From NCBI GenBank assembly GCA_964524965.1, contig CAZGDY010000048.1, positions 1 to 12,202 of the forward strand: DNA of 12,202 nucleotides. Reading direction: 5' to 3'. A model generated the notes under the pieces. That model ran no database searches and was not told where the DNA came from. It saw nothing but the letters and a program-made list of their open reading frames with translations. The DNA comes from Kmv34 sp964524965. Lineage in GTDB: Bacteria > Aerophobota > Aerophobia > Aerophobales > B3-G15. The position numbers were made by a program, and so were the translations under genes. Every line of letters starts with the position of its first letter. Positions within the stretch are counted from its first letter, which is position 1. Of this stretch, positions 7,812 through 12,202 are shown in pieces.

Positions 7812-8192
7812 TTACTGCTCCTTTTTCTCCTCCTTTTTTATTCCCACTCGCATTTCTGCTTTAAACGCCACTGCGGTTAAAAGCTCTATTAAAAAACCAA
7901 AAACTATTCCTGTAACTAAGGTGAGCGCAAATCCTCCCCATCCAAACCCCACCCATATAGCGATAAATCCTAAAGGTAGAGAGAAAAATAATCCTAATAA
8001 GGATCCATGAAGCCACCAGGTAATCTTCCAAATGCTAATTCCAATAACAAAACCCAAAAGAGCCCGGGAGAAAATAATAGCTGTTGCACCAGATAAAGGA
8101 ACATCTCCAAAGATTTGGACAAGTCCCCAACTGATAAATCCAAATATTACTCCCCATATTGTTGCTGAAATTATTCTTTTTTCATAAATCAT
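7812..8192 (-). CDS. small four-helix membrane protein of unknown function
   Basis: A 126-residue, very hydrophobic protein that I do not recognise. Four likely membrane helices lie at about 8-28, 34-55, 59-82 and 84-112. They are rich in glycine and tryptophan with GxxxG-like spacing, for example WGVIFG, LGFVIG and GFGWGG. The C-terminus is a short cytosolic charged tail (KKEEKKEQ). The start is ATG at 8192. Upstream lies an unusually strong ribosome binding stretch, AGGAGGTGAGG, so high translation is plausible. It is the first gene of the minus-strand block, with a promoter at 8242-8270 and the fusion GGDEF/HD-GYP gene 40 bases after its stop. A role in membrane sensing or in anchoring for that signalling protein is only a guess from position. 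Confidence 0.75.
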   Translation of the reverse strand: MIYEKRIISATIWGVIFGFISWGLVQIFGDVPLSGATAIIFSRALLGFVIGISIWKITWWLHGSLLGLFFSLPLGFIAIWVGFGWGGFALTLVTGIVFGFLIELLTAVAFKAEMRVGIKKEEKKEQ

Positions 8193-8241
8193 ACTCTCAC
8201 CTCACCTCCTCTTCCTTAAAATTGTATTTTTGATTATTTCT

Positions 8242-8270
8242 AAAATATCACAAGAAGCTCTTTAAGTCAA
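8242..8270 (-). promoter_or_regulatory. sigma-70-like promoter for the membrane protein / GGDEF-HD-GYP / NlpC operon
   Basis: On the minus strand, TTGACT (8265-8270), 17 bases, then TATTTT (8242-8247) with a TGA extended -10 just before it. The expected transcript start is near 8235, giving a leader of about 43 bases that contains AGGAGG. No other promoter is evident before the gene at 5185-6114, so three genes may share this one. Confidence 0.65.
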
Positions 8271-8465
8271 TTAAAAAAGAGAATAGCCCTTGTTTTAAGT
8301 TAAATTTTCCCGCAATAAAAAAAATAGTGATGATAAATCTTATAAAAAAACTAAAATTTAAGTTAAGGTTTTGCAGAGAAGAGAAAGCATTCAAATTCTT
8401 AATGAGTATAGAAATCTTGGTTGGGGAAGAACAAAAGTTAACTTTGGGTTAAATACTAAGGTAAG

Positions 8466-8496
8466 AACTTATCTTTATAAGTTTTTTTTTCTTTTT
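8466..8496 (+). terminator. intrinsic-terminator-like hairpin with no plus-strand gene in front of it
   Basis: AACTTAT (8466-8472) and ATAAGTT (8477-8483) form a perfect 7-base-pair stem with a CTTT loop, extendable by A-T and G-T pairs. On the plus strand it is followed by seven T, a C and five T. On the minus strand no T-run follows, so it cannot serve the radical SAM gene in the usual way. The stem is weak (A/T-rich). Confidence 0.4.
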
Positions 8497-8521
8497 GATG
8501 ATTCAGTTTTTAATGAATATT

Positions 8522-9928
8522 TTAAATGACTTTTTGTTCTCTAAGGACTCCTGCAATCTTGGTTGTTTCTTTTAAGCTTTCCTTAATCATTGGATTGTTA
8601 ATTCTTTCTTTTATCTTAAAAATTGTTTTTCTAAAATAAAGGTTGAAAATAAGTATTAGTGGTAAATATTTCCATCTCCCTCCTGAAAAAACTCCCGTAA
8701 GTCTTTTAAAAATGGAGTAAAAGCTAAAACACTTCACGTAAGCCCAAGCATATCCACTATCTAACTCAGCCGGACTCATTTTTTTCGGTTTAAACACTAC
8801 ATGGCCACAATCATAATTAGACCAATCTCTATCAAAAATCCTTCCTTCACTCTCTATTTCATGATAAAACTTTGTTCCCGGTAAGGGTGTGAGAATAGAA
8901 AACTGGATACTATCTAATTTCGCTTTATTTATAAAATCTACAGTCTCCTTAAATATGTCTTTATCATGACTATCCATTCCAAACATAAAAGCCCCGTGTA
9001 AAAATATTCCGTGACGATGAAATCTTTTTACGGCCTCTTTGTAAAACCCAACTTCATTTTGAGATTTTCCCACTTCTTCAAGAGCACTTTCTGATACGGT
9101 TTCAAACCCGACAAAAAGTGCTTTGCATCCACTTTTTCCCGCTAACTTCAAAAGCTCTTCATCGTAAGCTGAGTTTACAGAAGCCTGACTCATCCAGAAT
9201 ATTTTCAAAGGAATAAGTGCTTTGAAAAGCTCTTTAGCATATTTCCTGTTCCCCATAACGTTATCATCAAGAAATACGAATAATTTCCCCTTTAATCCCT
9301 TCCCTTTATGTGTTTTAATAAAATCTACTACTTTATCTATTGAGCGATACCTTATTTTTCTGCCAAAAAGCTCCGTAACCGAACAAAAAGAACAGTTATG
9401 AGGGCACCCTCTGGTAAGATGAAAAACCTTATTGGCAATATAGGTATTTTCTTTTAAAATATCCCATCGGGGAAAAGGAATTTCAGAAAAGGGAGGAAAT
9501 TTTTCATTTTTGTAAATTTTTTTTAAACCCTTTTCTCCTTCACGAATAAAATCGTCCAGCATTTTTTCCCATGCACCTTCAGCTTCTCCAACTATAACTG
9601 CATTGGCATGTTCAAGTCCTTCCTCAGGTAAAACAGAAACGTGGGGACCACCAAGTACCACGGGAATACCCTTTTTTTTAAAACGATCCGCTATCTCATA
9701 AGCCCTGGGAGCAGCAGATGTCATCGTGGTGATACCAACTAAATCAACATTTTTTTCAAAATCAATGGGTTCAACGTTTTCATTGGTAAGATGAACCTTA
9801 ATTTGAGGAGGAGTCACTGTGGCTACATTTAATAAACCAAGCGGAGGAATATTAAAAATTTTTGCTCTTTTTGCTCTCTTTGTGTGAACTTTTTGAATCC
9901 AGGTAGGAGCTATTAACTCTATTTGCAT
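8522..9928 (-). CDS. B12-binding-domain radical SAM protein (DUF4070-type C-terminus)
   Basis: A 468-residue iron-sulfur enzyme that would cleave S-adenosylmethionine reductively; the substrate is unknown. Residues 1-140 form a cobalamin-binding-like Rossmann domain: PPLGLLNVATVTP, DLVGITTMTSAAPRAYEIAD, VVLGGPHVSVLPEE, GEAEGAWEKML. The classical DxHxxG cobalt-ligand motif is not seen, so B12 may bind base-off without a histidine or not at all. The 4Fe-4S site is CPHNCSFC (Cys175, Cys179, Cys182), followed by a partial TIM barrel with FLDDN and FVGFET. The C-terminus, WSNYDCGHVVFKPKKMSPAEL and YSIFKRL, matches the DUF4070 pattern shared with enzymes such as the hopanoid methylase HpnP, but the overall family is large and functionally mixed. 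ATG at 9928 has AAGGAG six bases upstream. It is monocistronic, with its own consensus promoter. Confidence 0.88.
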   Translation of the reverse strand: MQIELIAPTWIQKVHTKRAKRAKIFNIPPLGLLNVATVTPPQIKVHLTNENVEPIDFEKNVDLVGITTMTSAAPRAYEIADRFKKKGIPVVLGGPHVSVLPEEGLEHANAVIVGEAEGAWEKMLDDFIREGEKGLKKIYKNEKFPPFSEIPFPRWDILKENTYIANKVFHLTRGCPHNCSFCSVTELFGRKIRYRSIDKVVDFIKTHKGKGLKGKLFVFLDDNVMGNRKYAKELFKALIPLKIFWMSQASVNSAYDEELLKLAGKSGCKALFVGFETVSESALEEVGKSQNEVGFYKEAVKRFHRHGIFLHGAFMFGMDSHDKDIFKETVDFINKAKLDSIQFSILTPLPGTKFYHEIESEGRIFDRDWSNYDCGHVVFKPKKMSPAELDSGYAWAYVKCFSFYSIFKRLTGVFSGGRWKYLPLILIFNLYFRKTIFKIKERINNPMIKESLKETTKIAGVLREQKVI

Positions 9929-9963
9929 CTTGCTCTCCTTAACGCTAACACTATATGTTGCAC

Positions 9964-9991
9964 ATTATACAAAAAAGTATTGGTCTGTCAA
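9964..9991 (-). promoter_or_regulatory. consensus sigma-70 promoter of the radical SAM gene
   Basis: On the minus strand, TTGACA (9986-9991) and TATAAT (9964-9969) are both perfect, separated by 16 bases. Transcription would start near 9957, about 29 bases before the ATG. A nested inverted repeat lies directly upstream of the -35 box. Confidence 0.8.
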
Positions 9992-10027
9992 TTTAGTACT
10001 AGCTTACTTAGTAATTCTTATACTAAA
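9992..10027. repeat. nested inverted repeat upstream of the radical SAM promoter (possible operator)
   Basis: Outer arms TTTAGTA (9992-9998) and TACTAAA (10021-10027) flank an inner palindrome TTACTTAGTAA (10004-10014), and both share a centre near 10009. The element fills the space between the lipA stop codon and the -35 box. No T-run follows on either strand, so it does not look like an intrinsic terminator. Confidence 0.45.
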
Positions 10028-10906
10028 CTAATTAGGTGGTTTTTCTCTTAAATGGTTCAGAGAGTTTAACCAATCCTTAGCCATATAAGAGCTCCTGACA
10101 AAAGGAGCAGAGGCAACATAAAGAAAACCCAGGGAATAAGCAATTTTTCGGTAATTGGTAAAAATTCGAGGATGAATAAACTCTTCAACCTTCAGATGTT
10201 CCGGTGAAGGTTTTAAATATTGGCCTATGGTTAAAATATCACAATTTACATTTCGTAAATCCTTCATTACCTTTACCACTTCATCTACTTTTTCACCTAA
10301 CCCCACCATCAATCCTGACTTGGTATAAACTTCTGAGTTTATTTGTTTACACTTTTTCAAAAGTTGTAAGGAAATTTGATAATTTGCCTCGGGTCTTACT
10401 TGGTCGTATAATCTGGAAATAGTTTCCAGATTATGGTTTATAACAAATGGTTTTGCCTTCAAAACTTCTTTTAAAGAAGACTCTAAACCAGCAAAATCTG
10501 GTATCAATACCTCCACAAAAGTTTTTTTTCCACATACTCTTTTTATAGAGTTTATGGTCTTAAAAAATTGTTTTGCTCCTCCATCTGACAAATCATCCCG
10601 GGTTACTGAGGTTATAACCACATACTTCAAACCAAGCTTGGCTGTAGCTTTAGCTACATTTTCTGGTTCTTCTGGGTTTAAAGGGAGAGGATTCCCTTTT
10701 TTTACCGCACAAAAGCGACAATTTCTGGTACATTGGTTTCCCAAAATCATAAAAGTAGCGGTTTTCCGAGAGAAACACTCTCCGATATTGGGACAATTTG
10801 CTTCCTGGCAAACAGTATGCAAAGAAAAAAAATCAAAAAGATTTTTCATGCTCACCAAAACCTCAGGAGAAGGCATTTTTTTAGTAAGCCAAGGGGGCAG
10901 CTTCAT
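10028..10906 (-). CDS. lipA: lipoyl synthase
   Basis: A radical SAM enzyme that inserts two sulfur atoms at C6 and C8 of protein-bound octanoyl groups to make lipoyl cofactors. At 292 residues it has normal family length. The auxiliary cluster cysteines are Cys33, Cys38 and Cys44 (TVCQEANCPNIGEC). The SAM cluster is CTRNCRFC with Cys59, Cys63 and Cys66. TSVTRDDLSDGGA (100-111) and EVLIPDF are family signatures. The C-terminal RSSY motif (271-274), which supplies the serine ligand of the auxiliary cluster, is present, so the enzyme should be active. ATG at 10906 has GAGG eight bases upstream and a consensus promoter. No lipB, lplA or lipoyl-domain gene is in the window, so the source of octanoyl groups is not shown here. 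The gene is divergent from the LysE-type exporter gene. Confidence 0.97.
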   Translation of the reverse strand: MKLPPWLTKKMPSPEVLVSMKNLFDFFSLHTVCQEANCPNIGECFSRKTATFMILGNQCTRNCRFCAVKKGNPLPLNPEEPENVAKATAKLGLKYVVITSVTRDDLSDGGAKQFFKTINSIKRVCGKKTFVEVLIPDFAGLESSLKEVLKAKPFVINHNLETISRLYDQVRPEANYQISLQLLKKCKQINSEVYTKSGLMVGLGEKVDEVVKVMKDLRNVNCDILTIGQYLKPSPEHLKVEEFIHPRIFTNYRKIAYSLGFLYVASAPFVRSSYMAKDWLNSLNHLREKPPN

Positions 10907-10948
10907 TTCTTTCGCCTCATTATGAGCTTAAATTATGAATATCTTAAA

Positions 10949-10976
10949 ATTATAAATATTTGAACCTTATTGTCAA
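10949..10976 (-). promoter_or_regulatory. consensus sigma-70 promoter of lipA
   Basis: On the minus strand, TTGACA (10971-10976) and TATAAT (10949-10954), both perfect, are spaced by 16 bases. Transcription would start near 10942, giving a 36-base leader with a GAGG ribosome site. It is back to back with the exporter promoter, with 14 bases between the two -35 boxes. Confidence 0.8.
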
Positions 10977-10990
10977 AATTCACCTCTAAA

Positions 10991-11018
10991 TTGACAACTT
11001 TAACAGATTTAGCATAAT
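10991..11018 (+). promoter_or_regulatory. sigma-70 promoter of the LysE-type exporter operon
   Basis: TTGACA (10991-10996), 16 bases, then CATAAT (11013-11018). The expected start is near 11025, so the transcript would have a leader of about 80 bases that includes a hairpin and T-run at 11031-11073. Confidence 0.7.
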
Positions 11019-11030
11019 AAAATAAATTTT

Positions 11031-11073
11031 CCTTAAAAAAGAAACGGGAGAACTTTAAGGTTTTGTTTTTTTT
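11031..11073 (+). terminator. terminator-like hairpin in the leader of the exporter gene (possible attenuator)
   Basis: CCTTAAA (11031-11037) pairs perfectly with TTTAAGG (11054-11060) around a 16-base loop containing GGGAG. It is followed by TTTTGTTTTTTTT. It lies a few bases after the predicted transcript start and before the ribosome site at 11091. Minus-strand reading gives a poorer T-run. No plus-strand gene lies before it, so it would act on the exporter transcript itself. Confidence 0.45.
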
Positions 11074-11090
11074 GACTTTTTGAATTCTTG

Positions 11091-11095
11091 AGGAG
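11091..11095 (+). promoter_or_regulatory. ribosome binding site that decides the exporter start
   Basis: AGGAG lies inside the longest open frame, which begins at TTG 11088. Since the ribosome site must precede the start, translation more likely begins at TTG 11106 (10 bases on) or ATT 11103 (7 bases on). Confidence 0.6.
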
Positions 11096-11105
11096 AGATA
11101 GTATT

Positions 11106-11720
11106 TTGCTTCTTTTTTCCCTTACAGTAATGGGAATTTCTCTATCAGGTGTAATGATGCCAGGACCTGTATTTGCGGCTACGGTAGCCCGAAGCTGGCA
11201 ATCCAAATTCGCCGGTTCTTTTATCGCTATTGGCCATGGACTGGTAGAGTTACCTCTTATCCTTCTTATCTATTTTGGACTTCACAATTTTTTCCAAAAC
11301 AACTCGATCAAAATCATTTTAGGAATAACAGGAGGATTGGTCTTAATTTACATGGGAAAAGGTATCTTTAATTCGAAAAAGGTATCCCAGGCTGTTTCTC
11401 AAGACAAAGCTACCTCTAAAGCTACAATGGCTGGAGCCATTACAAGCATATTAAACCCTTATTTTATACTGTGGTGGGTTACCGTGGGCACTGCTTTAAT
11501 TATCAGGTCTGCAATCTTTGGCGTGTTGGGGCTTGTTGTCTTGGGTATTGTGCATTGGTTATGCGATTTTATCTGGTATTCCCTTATCTCCTGCGGTTTA
11601 TACTACTCCGGTAAAATCTGGGAACGAAAAGTACAACTCATCTTACTCAAGGTATCCAGTCTTATGTTAATAAGCTTTGGGATATGGTTTATTATCTCCT
11701 CATTTAAATGGATGGTCTAA
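11106..11720 (+). CDS. LysE-family membrane exporter
   Basis: Inner-membrane protein of 204 residues with about six hydrophobic helices, likely exporting an amino acid or similar small solute; the substrate cannot be told from sequence. The N-terminal helix holds the family motif PGP (19-21) in VMMPGPVFAATVARS. It is followed by GHGLVELPLILLIYFG, then GGLVLIYMGKGIF, a charged loop (about 89-105), and ILNPYFILWWVTVG with the conserved Asn-Pro. The GHGLVE version of helix 2 resembles LysE-like proteins I associate with archaea and deep-branching bacteria. I chose TTG 11106 because AGGAG precedes it; the frame itself stays open from TTG 11088. It has its own promoter and a leader hairpin. The next gene begins one base after its TAA stop, so the two are probably translationally coupled. 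Confidence 0.85.
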   Translation: MLLFSLTVMGISLSGVMMPGPVFAATVARSWQSKFAGSFIAIGHGLVELPLILLIYFGLHNFFQNNSIKIILGITGGLVLIYMGKGIFNSKKVSQAVSQDKATSKATMAGAITSILNPYFILWWVTVGTALIIRSAIFGVLGLVVLGIVHWLCDFIWYSLISCGLYYSGKIWERKVQLILLKVSSLMLISFGIWFIISSFKWMV

Positions 11721-11721
11721 C

Positions 11722-12202
11722 ATGAAAATATCAACATTAATTTTCTTTGTCTCTTTCTTAATTCCCTTTTTAATATTCCCTGAAGCTATTCGTCAACTTA
11801 AAAAAGCAAGGATAGTGGGTAAAGACCTTAACAAACCAAACCAACCAGAAGTAGCTGAAATGGGAGGGTTGGTTATGGTTATCGGCTTTACAGCAGGAGT
11901 TATTTTAGCAATTGCCTTAGAAACATTTTTCAATCAAATTATATCTTTAAATCTTATAGATATTTTTGCCATTTTGTCCACTGTACTTATGATTGCTCTC
12001 ATAGGAGTAATAGATGACCTAATATCTTTGCCCAAAGGCGTAAAAACGATTAGTCCCATTTTCGCTTCTCTCCCCTTAATAGCTATCAGGGCCGGTCACA
12101 CGATAATGAGCATTCCCCTTGTGGGAACAGCAAATTTAGGCATTTTTTACTGTATAGTTATTGTCCCATTGGGAATTACCGGTGCTGCCAATGCAATTAA
12201 TA
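11722..12202 (+). CDS. GlcNAc-1-phosphate transferase, DPAGT1/AglH-like glycosyltransferase family 4, cut by window end
   Basis: The first 160 residues of a polytopic membrane enzyme that moves a sugar-1-phosphate from a UDP-sugar to a polyprenyl phosphate, the first step of a lipid-linked glycan. Visible motifs are GKDLNKPNQPEVAEMGG (33-49), GVIDDLISLPKGVKT with the Asp98-Asp99 pair (95-109), ASLPLIAIRAG, and GITGAANAIN (151-160) at the cut. The GxDxNK...PExGG and K-x-ASLPL pattern fits the archaeal AglH / eukaryotic DPAGT1 branch better than bacterial MraY or WecA, which usually have a D..xxRKxHxxP..GG version. ATG at 11722 has GGATGG six bases upstream, inside the end of the exporter gene, which ends one base earlier. 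The 3' part, including the remaining catalytic loops, is outside the window. Confidence 0.85.
   Translation, partial: MKISTLIFFVSFLIPFLIFPEAIRQLKKARIVGKDLNKPNQPEVAEMGGLVMVIGFTAGVILAIALETFFNQIISLNLIDIFAILSTVLMIALIGVIDDLISLPKGVKTISPIFASLPLIAIRAGHTIMSIPLVGTANLGIFYCIVIVPLGITGAANAIN

Larger units (their letters stand above)
8193..8521. other. intergenic region, 329 bases, no convincing gene
   Basis: Strongly A/T-rich spacer between the tail of the radical SAM gene and the head of the membrane protein gene. It contains the minus-strand promoter (8242-8270), the leader with its Shine-Dalgarno site, and a plus-strand hairpin with T-run (8466-8496). A 52-codon open frame at 8371-8529 (plus) is discussed under rejected items. 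Confidence 0.7.

Noticed and set aside
8371..8529. A 52-codon plus-strand open frame starting TTG, encoding a basic, aromatic-rich peptide ending at 8529
   Set aside because: The start is TTG with AAGG only two bases away, no family is recognised, it crosses the hairpin and T-run, and it overlaps the end of the radical SAM gene. A decayed gene fragment remains possible but unsupported.
11063..11083. A six-codon frame (TTG start, Phe-rich) after GGGAG in the exporter leader, as a possible leader peptide
   Set aside because: It lies in the T-run of the hairpin, where Phe codons arise automatically; the start is TTG and the spacing to GGGAG is long.
11722..12202. Assignment as MraY or WecA
   Set aside because: The cytosolic loop motifs (GxDxNK...PExGG and K...ASLPL) differ from the bacterial MraY/WecA forms; only the Asp-Asp pair and membrane layout are shared.

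Overview
AT-rich bacterial DNA (roughly 35-40% G+C by eye). Bacterial traits are GGDEF and HD-GYP signalling domains, lipoyl synthase, NlpC/P60 peptidase, Shine-Dalgarno sites and sigma-70-like promoters. A giant secreted caspase-like protein with a sorting-type C-terminus, a Chlamydia/Omnitrophota-flavoured NlpC/P60 protein and an archaeal/eukaryotic-looking GlcNAc-1-P transferase suggest an uncultured candidate-phylum bacterium. The exact phylum cannot be read from the window. Two runs of exactly 100 N (4392-4491 and 6909-7008) mark it as a scaffold with gaps of unknown length.

Layout. (1) 99-3116, plus strand: a secreted caspase-like (C14) protease with beta-sandwich repeats and a FlgD-like/type-A sorting C-terminus. 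It probably starts at a rare ATT codon. (2) 3137-8192, minus strand: a cyclic-di-GMP block. Reading from 8192 downwards it holds a small four-helix membrane protein, a membrane PAS-GGDEF-HD-GYP fusion (gapped), an exported NlpC/P60 peptidase, then, behind a second promoter, a soluble PAS-GGDEF protein (gapped) and a membrane HAMP-HD-GYP protein. The last two repeat, as separate genes, the domain set of the fusion. (3) 8193-8521: no convincing gene. It holds the promoter for the block and an orphan plus-strand terminator. (4) 8522-10906, minus strand: a B12-binding/radical SAM enzyme and lipA, each with its own consensus promoter. (5) 10907-12202: a divergent promoter pair, then on the plus strand a LysE-family exporter with a terminator-like hairpin in its leader, followed one base later by a DPAGT1/AglH-like GlcNAc-1-phosphate transferase cut by the window end.

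How the genes may work together. The minus-strand block can both make (GGDEF) and degrade (HD-GYP) cyclic-di-GMP and includes a wall hydrolase, so a link between second messenger and envelope is a reasonable inference. The caspase-like protein faces this block tail to tail and is not co-transcribed with it. The exporter and the transferase are probably translationally coupled membrane proteins, the second starting a lipid-linked glycan. No CRISPR array, tRNA, rRNA, insertion sequence or attachment site was seen.
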